Numbered from the stretch's first letter, positions 34,993-45,419 are shown. The stretch: DNA of 64,000 nucleotides from Costertonia aggregata (GCF_013402795.1 NZ_CP058595.1:841501-905500); one strand, 5' to 3'. Made by a program: numbers and translations. Notes: generated from the sequence alone by a model not told the origin.

Positions 34993-37287
34993 CTACACGT
35001 TGGACTTCGCTTTTCTACGCTTTTCCCGTTCTTGTGCATCGATTACCGCCACGGCGGTCATATTCACCATTTCGTCAACACTCGCCCCTAATTGCAGTAT
35101 ATGTACCGATCTACGCAAACCTACCATAATCGGGCCGATTGAATCTGCCCGGTTCAACTCTTTCAAGAGTTTATAGGTAATATTGGCAGATTCCAAATTC
35201 GGAAAAATCAAAGTATTTACCTTCTTGCCCGCCAACTTTGAGAACGGAAACTGACTTTGCAAGAGCTCTTTATTCAAGGCGAAATCGGTTTGTATCTCTC
35301 CGTCTACCACCAAATCGGGATTGGTCTCATGTAGAATTCTTACCGCTTCCCTCACTTTTTTGGCATGTGGATGCGATGAAGAACCAAAATTGGCATAGGA
35401 CATTAAAGCCAATACGGGATCAAACCCAAAGGTTGAGGCAACATTGGCCGTCATCCTGGCAATTTCGGCTATTTCTTCGGCATTGGGATCAATATTGATC
35501 GAGGTATCCGCCAAGAACAAAGGTCCCCTATCAGTTATCATGATATTGACCGTAGATACCCGTTTCACATTGGATGCTCGGCCGATGACTTCAAAAATAG
35601 GTTTTACAACGGTGGGATACGCTCTTGAATAACCGGAAATCATCCCATCGGCATCACCCTCCAAAACCATCATAGCGCCAAAATAATTACGTTCGCGCAT
35701 TTTGGCCTTGGCACTATAAAATGTAGTCCCGTCACGTTTGCGACCTTCCCAGTATTTTGTCGCATACCTAATCAACTTGTCATTAAAACCGTCTGATTTA
35801 GGGTCTATGATGTTTAGATCGGCATCAAATTCGAGTTCGTTCTTCAGCTCCAGTATAATTTCTTTTCTTCCCAATAGAATGGGCTCGGCAATACCTTCTT
35901 CATGCACAATTTGAGCTGCTTTCAATACATCCAACTGATCTGCCTCTGCAAAAACTATCTTTTTTGCGTTTGACCTGGCGCGGTTGTGCAATAGCCTTAC
36001 CACTTTGTTATCATTACCCGATCGCTGTAGCAGTTCCTCTTCATATTTATCCCAATCCTCTATTGGGGCTTTCGCCACTCCACTTTCCATAGCTGCCCTT
36101 GCGACTGCTGGAGGAATAACAGAGATCAATCGTTGGTCAAAAGGTTTGGGAATAATATAGTCCTTACCAAAAGTAAGCCGTGTTTCACCATAGGCAATAT
36201 TTACTTGCTCGGGTACAGGCTCTTTGGTAAGTTCGGCCAACGCCTTTACGGCGGCCATTTTCATTGCTTCATTTATAGAAGTTGCCCTAACATCCAATGC
36301 TCCGCGAAATATAAATGGAAAGCCCAAAACATTGTTTACTTGATTTGGATGGTCCGATCGCCCGGTGGCCATAATAATATCCTTACGTGTTTTACATGCC
36401 AAATCATAGGCAATCTCAGGGTTTGGATTGGCCATCGCAAATACAATGGGGTTATCTGCCATGGATTTCAACATCTGTGGTGTAACGATATCCGCAATGG
36501 AGAGTCCCACAAAAACATCGGCATCTACCATAGCTTCTTCCAAGGTATCTATTTTTCTATCCGAGGCAAATTCCCGCTTTTCCTTCGATAAATTTTCCCT
36601 ATCGCTGCGAATGACCCCTTTACTATCGAGCATTACGATATTTTTGGAACTGGCCCCAAAAGCTTTGTACAAACGTGTACAGGAAACAGCTGCAGCTCCC
36701 GCACCGCTGATTACGATACGAACATCCTCTATCTTTTTTTCCGATAGTTCCAAAGCATTTAAAAGTGCTGCTGCCGAAATAATCGCAGTACCATGTTGGT
36801 CATCGTGCATTACGGGGATATCCAGCTCTTCCTTTAATCGCCGCTCTATTTCGAAGGCCTCCGGCGCTTTTATATCTTCTAAATTGATACCACCAAAAGT
36901 GGGGGCTATCATTTTTACGGTTTCCACAAATTTATCCACATCCTCGGTATCGAGTTCAATATCGATTCCATCAATATCCGCAAAAATCTTGAAAAGCAAG
37001 CTCTTTCCTTCCATTACAGGCTTTGAGGCTTCCGGACCAATATTTCCCAGTCCTAAAACTGCCGTACCATTGGAGATTACGGCCACTATATTACCTTTTG
37101 CCGTGTACTTGTAAACATTTTCCTTGTCCTTGGCAATTTCCAAACAGGGTTCCGCAACACCTGGCGAATAGGCCAAGGCCAAATCCCTTTGTGTGGAATA
37201 AGGTTTTGTGGGTACTATCTTTATCTTTCCAGGTTGTGGCTTGGCATGGTAGATAAGTGCTTCACGTCGTTGCTTCTGTTTGCTCAT
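34993..37287 (-). CDS. maeB: NADP-dependent malic enzyme with phosphotransacetylase-like domain
   Basis: It oxidatively decarboxylates malate to pyruvate, producing NADPH. The 764-residue length fits the two-domain MaeB type. The malic N-domain has PTKPYSTQRDLALAYSPGVA, the metal and substrate segment PVMHDDQHGTAIISAAALLN, and the NAD(P)-binding part IVISGAGAAAVSCTRLYKAF. From about residue 430 comes the phosphotransacetylase-like regulatory domain (KKIVFAEADQLDVLKAAQIV, GLRRSVHILQLGASVDEMVN). In E. coli that domain binds acetyl-CoA for regulation. A TAAATTTG box lies 20 bases upstream. It is followed by ruvA and sprA on the same strand. Confidence 0.96.
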   Translation of the reverse strand: MSKQKQRREALIYHAKPQPGKIKIVPTKPYSTQRDLALAYSPGVAEPCLEIAKDKENVYKYTAKGNIVAVISNGTAVLGLGNIGPEASKPVMEGKSLLFKIFADIDGIDIELDTEDVDKFVETVKMIAPTFGGINLEDIKAPEAFEIERRLKEELDIPVMHDDQHGTAIISAAALLNALELSEKKIEDVRIVISGAGAAAVSCTRLYKAFGASSKNIVMLDSKGVIRSDRENLSKEKREFASDRKIDTLEEAMVDADVFVGLSIADIVTPQMLKSMADNPIVFAMANPNPEIAYDLACKTRKDIIMATGRSDHPNQVNNVLGFPFIFRGALDVRATSINEAMKMAAVKALAELTKEPVPEQVNIAYGETRLTFGKDYIIPKPFDQRLISVIPPAVARAAMESGVAKAPIEDWDKYEEELLQRSGNDNKVVRLLHNRARSNAKKIVFAEADQLDVLKAAQIVHEEGIAEPILLGRKEIILELKNELEFDADLNIIDPKSDGFNDKLIRYATKYWEGRKRDGTTFYSAKAKMRERNYFGAMMVLEGDADGMISGYSRAYPTVVKPIFEVIGRASNVKRVSTVNIMITDRGPLFLADTSINIDPNAEEIAEIARMTANVASTFGFDPVLALMSYANFGSSSHPHAKKVREAVRILHETNPDLVVDGEIQTDFALNKELLQSQFPFSKLAGKKVNTLIFPNLESANITYKLLKELNRADSIGPIMVGLRRSVHILQLGASVDEMVNMTAVAVIDAQEREKRRKAKSNV

Positions 37288-37306
37288 GAATCTGATTTTT
37301 GGAAAA

Positions 37307-37314
37307 CAAATTTA
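37307..37314 (-). promoter_or_regulatory. maeB: Candidate -7 box of maeB
   Basis: TAAATTTG on the minus strand matches TAnnTTTG and lies 20 bases before the maeB ATG. No TTG is present at -33. If real it would also drive ruvA and sprA. Confidence 0.45.
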
Positions 37315-37414
37315 AGGGTATTGTTTGTAAAAGAGCACTAGATGCAAGTGTTTAATATTCAAACTTTTCAATACTGGTATATAAAACACCTCTGCAAAGA
37401 ACCCATGCAAGATA

Positions 37415-38737
37415 TTAATCAGCAGTTACAGCACTGGCAGCTTTGGATACGTTCAATCGCATGGCCAACATAGCCGCTATAACGAAGAACGCTCCCGCAA
37501 ATAAGATGGCATTTACGGCACTACCGCCCAGAAGATACTTGTAAATAGGTCCAAAAGTCAATGTTTCAATACCCATAGGGATTACGATCATCATATTCAA
37601 AATTCCCATATACACCCCACGCCTTTCTTGTGGAACAACTTTTGAGACCATGGTATATGGTATTCCCATCATAGCTGCCCAACCAATACCAAAAAGGACC
37701 ATTGGCGCCAATACCAACAAAGGATCGTTAATAAACGGTATGGCAAAAAGTGCCAGACCGGTACCTACCAAACTCAGGGAATACACTTTTTTACCTCCAA
37801 ATTTTAAGGTAAGCGGTACTAGCGCAAGGGCTACTACCATGGTAACTATGTTATACGTTAAACTCATTTGGGCCGACTGTGATGCAGCCTCGGAAGTTGA
37901 ATACCCTAACGTGGACTTGAACAAAGGCGTTATGTATTGCCAGTAGACAAAAAGGGCATACCATTGAAATAAGTAAACGGCCCCTAGTTTCCACATGAAT
38001 TTTGGCATATCTTTTATCGCTGTACCAATCTCTGAAAACGGTTTGGCAATACGCTGACCCATGGGCAAACTTTTAGTATGGTTTATTTCGGCCAATTCCT
38101 CAGATGATGGCGGTATTTCTGGAGTTTTCAAAACCGACCATAATATGGTGGTTATCGATAAAATTCCCCCTATGTAAAATGAGTAGTACAACCACTTTGG
38201 AATCTCGCCAGCAACTTCAACCGAATCTCCCCCAAACAGATATTGAAAGAGTACGATAGACCCATTGGCCAAAAGAATACCTGCTCCCACAAACAAACTT
38301 TGCATTTGGTAGCCCAAACTCAATTGTTTTTCGGGTAGTTTATCCCCAACAAAAGCACGGTACGGTTCCATGGCCATATTGTTTCCAACATCCAAAATCC
38401 ATAATAAACCTACGGCAAACCAAAGTACCGGACTGGTAGGAAAAGCAAATAGACAAAGGCTACCTATTATGGCCCCTATCAAAAAATAGGGTTTACGCCT
38501 ACCCCATTTTTGTGACCAGGTTTTATCTGACATGGCCCCGATAATTGGCTGAACGACCAAACCTGTTACCGGACCGGCTATATTTAAAATAGGCAACATC
38601 TCTTCCGGTGCTCCTAAATAAAGAAATATGGGATTGATGGCTGTTTGCTGAAGCCCAAAACTATATTGGATTCCCAAAAAACCCACGTTCATATTAAATA
38701 TCTGCCAAAAGTTCAATCTAGGTTTACCTATTTTCAT
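37415..38737 (-). CDS. MFS transporter, SLC45/GPH-like sugar type
   Basis: The 440-residue protein has about twelve predicted helices. The loop between helices two and three reads IIGAMSDKTWSQKWGRRKPY, a signature of SLC45-like and related glycoside/sucrose transporters. Other marks are DVGNNMAMEPYRAFVGDKLP and GIPYTMVSKVVPQERRGVYM. It probably takes up an oligosaccharide or disaccharide with protons or sodium. No glycoside hydrolase or SusCD pair is adjacent, so the substrate is open. It lies 118 bases after queG on the same strand; I see no TAnnTTTG box in that spacer. The 127 bases downstream before maeB hold only its candidate promoter. Confidence 0.88.
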   Translation of the reverse strand: MKIGKPRLNFWQIFNMNVGFLGIQYSFGLQQTAINPIFLYLGAPEEMLPILNIAGPVTGLVVQPIIGAMSDKTWSQKWGRRKPYFLIGAIIGSLCLFAFPTSPVLWFAVGLLWILDVGNNMAMEPYRAFVGDKLPEKQLSLGYQMQSLFVGAGILLANGSIVLFQYLFGGDSVEVAGEIPKWLYYSFYIGGILSITTILWSVLKTPEIPPSSEELAEINHTKSLPMGQRIAKPFSEIGTAIKDMPKFMWKLGAVYLFQWYALFVYWQYITPLFKSTLGYSTSEAASQSAQMSLTYNIVTMVVALALVPLTLKFGGKKVYSLSLVGTGLALFAIPFINDPLLVLAPMVLFGIGWAAMMGIPYTMVSKVVPQERRGVYMGILNMMIVIPMGIETLTFGPIYKYLLGGSAVNAILFAGAFFVIAAMLAMRLNVSKAASAVTAD

Positions 38738-38855
38738 TTTTTGATAATTTTATAGCAATATATTGAACAATATAGCATTTTAAACGCTAGGTGTACACAA
38801 AATAAAAACCTAAATGGTTATGATAGCCAAACGAAAACGATGTAGTTATATGTTT

Positions 38856-39776
38856 TCACTTTATGAACTCTATATTGCGTTGCAAACCTGAAAACTTGGT
38901 GCGCTTTACAGCAGATTTTTGGAACACTTTCTTAAAGACATCTTCAGTGATTTCTTCCCAGTCCTTTTTGGTCATAGAGAGCAAATCTGGATGGGCATCA
39001 AACAAAGGTTCTCTATGCGGTTTTGAAAACTTGTTCCAAGGACAAACGTCTTGACATATATCACAGCCAAATGCCCAATCGTCAAACTTGCCATGAAATT
39101 CGTCTGGAATTTCGTTTTTCAACTCAATGGTAAAATAAGAAATACATTTACTGCCGTCCACAACGTAAGGCTCGGTAATCGCTTCTGTAGGGCAAGCGTC
39201 TATACAAGCGGTACAGGTGCCGCAATGGTCGGTGACAGGCGTATCATACTCCAATTCCAAATCAACGATCAGTTCGGCAATAAAGTAAAAAGAACCTACT
39301 TGTTGTGTTAATAAGTTACTGTGTTTCCCTACCCATCCCAGCCCGCTTTTGGCAGCCCAAGCCTTATCCAATACCGGAGCGGAATCTACGAAAGCCCGAC
39401 CGTGTATCTCCCCTATTTCTTCCGATATAAATTCTTGTAGTGTTTTAAGTTTTGATTTGATGACGTGGTGGTAATCCTGACCGTAAGCGTATTTGGATAT
39501 TTTATAGGTGTTCGCTACTTGTTCTTTTTCGGGATAGTAATTCAATAAAAGGGAGATTACCGATTTGGCACCGTCTACTAATAATCTTGGATCCAATCGC
39601 TTGTCAAAATGGTTTTCCATATATCCCATTTCGCCATGCATATTATTGTTGAGCCATTTTTCCAACCTAGGGGCTTCTTCTTCTAGAAACTCTGCCTTGG
39701 AAACACCACATGACAAAAAACCAAGGCGTTTGGCTTCGGTCTTTATCATTGCTGTATTTATAGCTTTTGAATTCAT
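38856..39776 (-). CDS. queG: Epoxyqueuosine reductase QueG
   Basis: QueG performs the last step of queuosine synthesis, reducing epoxyqueuosine in the wobble position of certain tRNAs, using cobalamin and two [4Fe-4S] clusters. The 306-residue protein shows [20 protein letters not shown] at the start, the cobalamin-domain segments [20 protein letters not shown] and [16 protein letters not shown], and the ferredoxin-like cluster motifs [12 protein letters not shown] and [11 protein letters not shown] chose ATG 39776; the frame extends eight codons further upstream, but that would overlap the P450 gene. The gap to the P450 stop is seven bases, so it is in the ruvB-P450 unit. Confidence 0.95.
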   Translation of the reverse strand: MNSKAINTAMIKTEAKRLGFLSCGVSKAEFLEEEAPRLEKWLNNNMHGEMGYMENHFDKRLDPRLLVDGAKSVISLLLNYYPEKEQVANTYKISKYAYGQDYHHVIKSKLKTLQEFISEEIGEIHGRAFVDSAPVLDKAWAAKSGLGWVGKHSNLLTQQVGSFYFIAELIVDLELEYDTPVTDHCGTCTACIDACPTEAITEPYVVDGSKCISYFTIELKNEIPDEFHGKFDDWAFGCDICQDVCPWNKFSKPHREPLFDAHPDLLSMTKKDWEEITEDVFKKVFQKSAVKRTKFSGLQRNIEFIK

Positions 39777-39783
39777 TGTATAA

Positions 39784-41166
39784 TCAATCCCTGGGAACAA
39801 ATTTCAGTGGAACCGCTTTAGGCTTTAACGATATCAGCGGATTGATTTCAACTTCGTTATTATCCGTATGGATACGGTATTTTTTAACAAGTTCGGCAAT
39901 GACCATTATCATTTCATACATAGCGAAATTATTTCCCACGCACATTCTAGGGCCCGCCCCAAAGGGAAAATAATAGTCCGTATAGTCCTTTTTATTTTCT
40001 GGGTCAAAACGTTCCGGTATAAATTCGGTTGGATTTTCCCAGAAATCGGCATGCCGATGCAGTTCATATATACTCATCAACCACACCGTTCGCTTTTTAA
40101 AATCATACCCGTCAACCGTATCATCTGCCAAGCTAACCCTATCTATTACATACACTGGCGGATATAAGCGCATGGACTCTTCAATACATTGCTTGGCATA
40201 TTTTAACTGCGCCAAGGACTGCATTATATCGTCCTTTTCAAAATCGGTATTTTTTACCTCTTGGTATAATTTTTCTTGTATAACGGGGTATCTTGCCATT
40301 AAAAACAGAGTAAAGCTAAGCGTATTCGCCGTTGTTTCATGACCGGCAGTGAACAAGATCAATACCTCGTCAATTAACTGTTTTCTTGACATGCCCATGC
40401 CATCTTCATATCGGGCCTTCAATAACATATCCAACAAATCATCTTTTTCTTCCCCTGAGTCTATGCGCTCTTGAATGATATCATCCAGCAATTTTTGGGC
40501 ATCTTTTGAAAATTCCAAATGTTTATTGATATCCCCGCTCAACTGAAACCACCACTTTAAGTATGGCTGACGCATTTCTTTAATCAGCATCTTCTGATTC
40601 GTGGTAGTGATGTCCTGCAGCTTTCGCATTCTTTTACGAATGTTATCTGCACTAAAAAGGGATTGTGCCACTACCTGAAAAGCTAAATCTCCCATAATAG
40701 GAAATACATCTTGCGCTTTATTTGGAAATATTTCCCGCAGTTCGGTTTGGATAGATTTGTGCATAATCCCAAGTAGACCTTCTAATTTTTTCTTATGGAA
40801 AGCGGGCTGTACCATTCTGCGATGCACACGCCAAAAATCCCCATTTGACGTGAGCAGACCTTGACCAATATATTTGGCCAAATCTTTGGTTTGCAAGGAA
40901 GATTTGTGATAGTTCTTATGGTTCTTTTGAAGTATGTACCGTATGGATGCCGCATTTCTTGTAAAAACCACCTTACTGCCCAAACCGATATTGACCATAA
41001 ACGTATCACCGTACTTTTCAAAATTTTCATTATGAAAAGGTAATGGGTTTTTTAAAATTCGGTTTCTATTTTTAAAAACGGTGAGTTGTGAAACTGCGAC
41101 CAAAGGTTTTTTCATTTTTGGGGTACTTTTTAATGGGGCCGTTTTGATTGTTTTTGTACTATTCAT
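39784..41166 (-). CDS. Cytochrome P450
   Basis: The 460-residue monooxygenase has all P450 marks: the C-helix [16 protein letters not shown], the I-helix oxygen-activation motif [11 protein letters not shown], the K-helix ExxR in EESMRLYPP, the PERF segment FIPERFDPE, and the heme-binding [14 protein letters not shown] with the axial Cys409. The C-helix wording and length resemble the CYP4/CYP102-like bacterial group acting on fatty acids or terpenoids, rather than CYP101-like forms. No membrane anchor is evident. It sits between ruvB (13 bases upstream) and queG (seven bases downstream). No ferredoxin or ferredoxin reductase gene is in the window, so the electron donor is unknown. An internal ATG at 41115 is an alternative start. 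Confidence 0.94.
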   Translation of the reverse strand: MNSTKTIKTAPLKSTPKMKKPLVAVSQLTVFKNRNRILKNPLPFHNENFEKYGDTFMVNIGLGSKVVFTRNAASIRYILQKNHKNYHKSSLQTKDLAKYIGQGLLTSNGDFWRVHRRMVQPAFHKKKLEGLLGIMHKSIQTELREIFPNKAQDVFPIMGDLAFQVVAQSLFSADNIRKRMRKLQDITTTNQKMLIKEMRQPYLKWWFQLSGDINKHLEFSKDAQKLLDDIIQERIDSGEEKDDLLDMLLKARYEDGMGMSRKQLIDEVLILFTAGHETTANTLSFTLFLMARYPVIQEKLYQEVKNTDFEKDDIMQSLAQLKYAKQCIEESMRLYPPVYVIDRVSLADDTVDGYDFKKRTVWLMSIYELHRHADFWENPTEFIPERFDPENKKDYTDYYFPFGAGPRMCVGNNFAMYEMIMVIAELVKKYRIHTDNNEVEINPLISLKPKAVPLKFVPRD

Positions 41167-41179
41167 AAATGCTGAGACC

Positions 41180-42202
41180 TTAGAACAATCCCGGTTGTGT
41201 TCCTCCTTTTATTTTGCCTAAATGCTTATACGCCAGTTCGGTGACTTCTCGACCTCTAGGTGTACGCATAATAAACCCCTGTTGGATTAAAAAAGGTTCA
41301 TACACTTCCTCTATGGTTTCCGCGCTTTCGGAAACTGCAGTTGCCAATGTGGTAATCCCCACAGGGCCGCCCTTGAACTTATCGATGATGGTCACCAAAA
41401 TCTTATTGTCCATTTCATCAAGCCCGTGTGCATCAACATTCAATGCCTTTAAGCTGAATTTTGATATTTCCATATCAATTTTACCGTTACCCTTTATTTG
41501 GGCGAAATCCCTTACCCTACGCAATAGCGCATTGCATATTCTCGGCGTTCCCCTACTACGTCCGGCGATTTCGATCGCGGCGTCATGGGCAATGGGTACT
41601 TTTAGGATTTCGGCACTACGTTCAACTATGGTCGACAAAAGTTCGGTAGAATAGTATTGGAGTCGACTTTGAATGCCGAACCTTGCTCGCATAGGAGCTG
41701 TTAACAAGCCAGAGCGAGTGGTGGCACCGATAAGCGTAAAAGGATTTAGATTAATTTGAACAGAACGTGCATTGGGCCCGGTCTCTATCATGATATCGAT
41801 TTTGTAATCTTCCATGGCAGAATACAAATACTCTTCTACGATAGGGCTCAACCTATGTATTTCGTCAATGAACAGCACATCACGTTCATCCAAATTGGTT
41901 AGTAATCCCGCAAGATCTCCCGGTTTGTCCAGTACCGGGCCAGAAGTAATTTTGATACCGACGCCCAGTTCATTGGCCAGAATATGCGCCAAAGTCGTTT
42001 TCCCCAAACCGGGCGGGCCGTGAAACAGGGTATGATCCAACGCTTCTTTCCTTTGGTTGGCAGCCTCAACAAAAACCTTTAGATTTTCAAGAACTTGCTC
42101 CTGTCCCGTAAAATCATCAAAATTTACAGGGCGTAAAGCTCTTTCTATATCCAATTCGGCATCGGAGAAACCGTCGGTCGTAGAGTCTAGATTATCGTTC
42201 AT
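41180..42202 (-). CDS. ruvB: Holliday junction ATP-dependent motor RuvB
   Basis: RuvB is the hexameric AAA+ motor that migrates Holliday junctions together with RuvA. The 340-residue protein has [19 protein letters not shown], Walker [10 protein letters not shown], Walker [13 protein letters not shown], sensor [18 protein letters not shown], and the winged-helix C-domain with [19 protein letters not shown]. The length is normal. It begins a three-gene unit with the P450 and queG. A TATCTTTG box only eight bases before the ATG (42210-42217) would give an almost leaderless transcript if it is the promoter. Confidence 0.97.
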   Translation of the reverse strand: MNDNLDSTTDGFSDAELDIERALRPVNFDDFTGQEQVLENLKVFVEAANQRKEALDHTLFHGPPGLGKTTLAHILANELGVGIKITSGPVLDKPGDLAGLLTNLDERDVLFIDEIHRLSPIVEEYLYSAMEDYKIDIMIETGPNARSVQINLNPFTLIGATTRSGLLTAPMRARFGIQSRLQYYSTELLSTIVERSAEILKVPIAHDAAIEIAGRSRGTPRICNALLRRVRDFAQIKGNGKIDMEISKFSLKALNVDAHGLDEMDNKILVTIIDKFKGGPVGITTLATAVSESAETIEEVYEPFLIQQGFIMRTPRGREVTELAYKHLGKIKGGTQPGLF

Positions 42203-42209
42203 ACATTAA

Positions 42210-42217
42210 CAAAGATA
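42210..42217 (-). promoter_or_regulatory. ruvB: Possible -7 box very close to the ruvB start
   Basis: TATCTTTG on the minus strand matches TAnnTTTG, but it is only eight bases before the ATG, so transcription would start at or just before the initiation codon. No -33 TTG. Could be chance. Confidence 0.3.
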
Positions 42218-42301
42218 GCTGAAAAAGAAAAAATAGCGCTACGCTTTGATACACTACGTTCAAGATTATATAGTAGCCAATAAAATTTGTAATTTCATAG
42301 T

Positions 42302-44566
42302 ATGGAAAAGAAAATGTACCCTGGCGGAATTCTTCAATATATTCCGTTTTTTTATGTGATTTGGTCAGATGACCTTTTATCTGTTTCAGAGATAAATGTA
42401 GTACAGAAAGCTATTAAACAAGATAAGGGTTTAACCAAAGATGAGGCTGCGACCTTGAATTCTTGGTTAAACATCAAACAACCGCCAGCCGATGAAACAC
42501 TCAAAAATTGGAAGCATATCGTTTCCAATTCCAAGGTGAGGTTGGTAGAGAGCAATACCTACCCGTTAACCACCTTAAGTCAAAACGTGGTTTGCCATTA
42601 TTATAACGAATGTCCTTTCAACGATTCCTTAAAATATATTGAAGTGAATTTGGGGATTCAACCCAACCACTACAACCATCTATTTGATGTTGAAGTGGAT
42701 CATGAAATCACCTCTGATTATTATGATGCTTCTGAGATAGACACAATTTTAAAAGGAAAACATGCCCCGGTCATTGATGGGTTCAGAGCTGCCTTGGACA
42801 AACCCATTTTTGCATGGGACATACACCGTAAAAAAGAGAAGTTTCGAGAAATTGTTCTAAAGCAGGTACAGTTTTTGGCCCATAAGGGTTTTGGTGCAAT
42901 GGCCTATCCTCAGGCATATGGCGGAACCGGAGATATGGAAGGTTACGCTACCATCTTTGAAAACATGATGTATGTAGATGGCAGCCTTACCATTAAATTT
43001 GGTGTGCAGTTTGGACTGTTCGGGGGTAGCATACAAAAATTGGGCACAAAAAAACATCATGACAAATACTTGAAAAAAGCGGGCACAGCAGATTTGCTCG
43101 GTTGTTTTGCCATGACAGAAACTGGGCACGGCTCTAACGTTAGAGGCATAAAAACTACGGCAACCTTTGATAAAACATCTGATAACATCATTATCCATAC
43201 CCCGGGCAAAAACGACAATAAAGAATATATAGGCAATGCCTTGCATTCCAAAATGGCTTCGGTTTTCGCACAACTTATCGTAAACGGTAAAAACGAAGGC
43301 GTACATGCCATTCTTGTTCCCGTGCGTGATGAAAAACACGAATTACTCCCTGGCGTAACCATAGAAGACAATGGGTATAAGCTGGGACTTAATGGCGTAG
43401 ACAATGGTAAAATATGGTTCAATCAAGTTGCTGTGCCGAGGGAAAATTTATTGAACAAATACGGCACCATAACCGACAAAGGAGAATATCACTCCGATAT
43501 CAAAAATCCCAATAAACGTTTCTTCACTATGTTAGGAACCCTAGTTGGGGGCAGGATATGTGTTGCAAGAGCTGGATTGGGGGGTGCCAAGATGTCTTTG
43601 ACCATCGCGATAAAACATGCTTTAAAAAGGCGACAATTCAACGATAGTGTAAAAATTCAGGAAGATCTTTTGATGGACTATCCAACACATCAGCTACGAT
43701 TGACCCCCTTGGTAGCCAGCGCATACGTATATCACGTGACCTTGGATAAAATGATGGAGGTATACTGTGACGATTCACAGCCGGACAAGCGCAAAGTAGA
43801 AACCCAGGTTGCCGGATTAAAATCGATCATAACCTGGTATGCAAACAATACCATACAAGAATGTCGTGAAGCCTGCGGCGGAAAAGGATATCTTATCGAA
43901 AACCGTATAGCCGACCTAAAGGGAGATGTGGATATTTTCACAACTTTTGAAGGGGATAACAACGTTCTGCTTCAACTTGCCGCCAAAGGCGTTTTATCAG
44001 ATTTTAAGGCCGAGTTCAATAGTGCAGGGTTTTCATCGGTATTAAAAGTATTGGCCAAACAATTGAGCGATAAGCTATCCAACATAAACCCCATGTACTC
44101 AAATAAGGTTGACAAGGAACATTTGTACAATCCCAAGTTTCACAAACACGCTTTCGACTATCGTACGCGAAGATTAACCTACACATTGGCCATGCGTATA
44201 CGCAGTTACATCAAAAAAGGTATTCCATCATACCAAGCCTTTCTCAAGGTCCAAACCCATTTGTTGGCGTTGGGCAAAGCCTATAGCATTGAACTTGCTT
44301 ACCGCACATTTGCCGATTTTGCAGAGACCATTAAAGACGAGAAGTATAGGGCCCTTTTTGAAAAATTAGGTACTTTGTATGCGCTATATGAAATACGAAA
44401 AGATGCAGCTTGGTATCTGGAGCAAGGTTACATAGGCAGTTCAAAATCAAAAGCTATCCGACAAAGAGTGGAACGTTTATGTACCGAACTCAGACCGCAC
44501 ATTGATGTTTTGGTTGATGGTTTTGGCATCCCCAAGCACTGTATGTCGGCGCCCGTAGCCAACTAA
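42302..44566 (+). CDS. Acyl-CoA oxidase/dehydrogenase family flavoprotein
   Basis: This 754-residue FAD enzyme of the acyl-CoA dehydrogenase superfamily desaturates acyl-CoA at the alpha-beta position in fatty-acid beta-oxidation. Its length and motifs match the acyl-CoA oxidase-like branch: FAMTETGHGSNVRGIKTTAT, LGLNGVDNGKIWFNQVAVPR, CREACGGKGYLIENRI and DIFTTFEGDNNVLLQLAAKG, with the likely catalytic Glu in TFEGDN. The first 90 residues form an extra N-terminal helical part not found in short acyl-CoA dehydrogenases. Whether electrons pass to oxygen or to an ETF cannot be told from sequence. It is monocistronic; its stop overlaps the convergent GIN-domain gene by four bases. Confidence 0.92.
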   Translation: MEKKMYPGGILQYIPFFYVIWSDDLLSVSEINVVQKAIKQDKGLTKDEAATLNSWLNIKQPPADETLKNWKHIVSNSKVRLVESNTYPLTTLSQNVVCHYYNECPFNDSLKYIEVNLGIQPNHYNHLFDVEVDHEITSDYYDASEIDTILKGKHAPVIDGFRAALDKPIFAWDIHRKKEKFREIVLKQVQFLAHKGFGAMAYPQAYGGTGDMEGYATIFENMMYVDGSLTIKFGVQFGLFGGSIQKLGTKKHHDKYLKKAGTADLLGCFAMTETGHGSNVRGIKTTATFDKTSDNIIIHTPGKNDNKEYIGNALHSKMASVFAQLIVNGKNEGVHAILVPVRDEKHELLPGVTIEDNGYKLGLNGVDNGKIWFNQVAVPRENLLNKYGTITDKGEYHSDIKNPNKRFFTMLGTLVGGRICVARAGLGGAKMSLTIAIKHALKRRQFNDSVKIQEDLLMDYPTHQLRLTPLVASAYVYHVTLDKMMEVYCDDSQPDKRKVETQVAGLKSIITWYANNTIQECREACGGKGYLIENRIADLKGDVDIFTTFEGDNNVLLQLAAKGVLSDFKAEFNSAGFSSVLKVLAKQLSDKLSNINPMYSNKVDKEHLYNPKFHKHAFDYRTRRLTYTLAMRIRSYIKKGIPSYQAFLKVQTHLLALGKAYSIELAYRTFADFAETIKDEKYRALFEKLGTLYALYEIRKDAAWYLEQGYIGSSKSKAIRQRVERLCTELRPHIDVLVDGFGIPKHCMSAPVAN

Positions 44567-45384
44567 TCCTTTTCTTTGTGCAGCTCCGAGGTATCCAAAA
44601 ATTCAGTGACTACTATTGTAGGATTACCGAATAAGTAGGTTTTTGATGAACCCTTGGAAGATAGCTCAAAATCCTTAAAGGCATATATTTTTGCAGTGGC
44701 GGATTCTTCCAATTTAGCACTAACCGTAGCAGCTTCCAGTTTTTGACCCCTAAAATCAGAATCGCCCAGTAGTGTTACCTGAAGCTTATCCGTTGTACCT
44801 TCCAACTGGGCTTTGGTATCCTTGTCCATTCTGATATGGTTCGATTCGCTTACTGCATAAATTCGGGCATCTACCCTGTCCTTTAATGAAATATTAAGTG
44901 AGTCGCTATCTAGGTTAAAATTACCAAAACTATTGCCTTCCATACTTATGGCTACAAAAGCAGCACTCGTGTTGAGTTCCAACACGGAATCCTCAAAAAG
45001 GTTTAAGTACAAATTATCGGTAGAAACTACATCTGTTATCATTTTACCGCTTTTTAAAGTAATCGCATTTAGCACATTGTAGTTGACCGTTATATCCAGT
45101 TTCTTTTTTGATGTAATGTTATAGAAAGAGGTAATAATCAAGGTGCTATCTATCACTTTGAACTTTAATACATCCATTAAATTGTCATCGGCCTCTACAA
45201 TATAGCTTTCCAATCGTGATGATTTCAGGTTAATTTCCAAATCGTCAATTAACTCTATGGCATTGAACGGCGGTAAATCTTCACGTATTTGCGTTACATT
45301 TTTATTCCCTTTTATTTTAGGTTTGCGTTGCGCGTAAATAGATAAACCGGACAACAAACATATTAAGATGATTATATTTTTCAT
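44563..45384 (-). CDS. Secreted GIN-domain (DUF2807) protein
   Basis: The 273-residue protein has a signal peptide (MKNIIILICLLSGLSIYAQ) followed by an auto-transporter-head-like GIN domain (DUF2807). The marks are FNAIELIDDLEINLKSSRLE and a ladder of short strands such as LKFKVIDSTLIITSFYN, LDITVNYNVLNAITLKSGK and LQVTLLGDSDFRGQKLEAAT. GIN domains are right-handed beta-helices with no assigned enzymatic role and are frequent in Bacteroidota envelopes. I chose ATG 45384; the frame stays open 27 codons upstream without a signal peptide start. It has a candidate promoter at 45420-45427 and lies beyond the oxidase operon terminator, so it is a separate unit. Confidence 0.85.
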   Translation of the reverse strand: MKNIIILICLLSGLSIYAQRKPKIKGNKNVTQIREDLPPFNAIELIDDLEINLKSSRLESYIVEADDNLMDVLKFKVIDSTLIITSFYNITSKKKLDITVNYNVLNAITLKSGKMITDVVSTDNLYLNLFEDSVLELNTSAAFVAISMEGNSFGNFNLDSDSLNISLKDRVDARIYAVSESNHIRMDKDTKAQLEGTTDKLQVTLLGDSDFRGQKLEAATVSAKLEESATAKIYAFKDFELSSKGSSKTYLFGNPTIVVTEFLDTSELHKEKD

Positions 45385-45419
45385 TTCTTGAATTTTAACT
45401 TTCAACACGGTGACCGCTC

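Noticed and set aside
36133-37114. Two long plus-strand open frames opposite maeB
   Set aside because: They mirror the maeB coding frame, show no domain and overlap each other. maeB is unambiguous.
39777-39800. Longer QueG start overlapping the P450 gene
   Set aside because: ATG 39776 gives the conserved N-terminus and a normal seven-base spacer.
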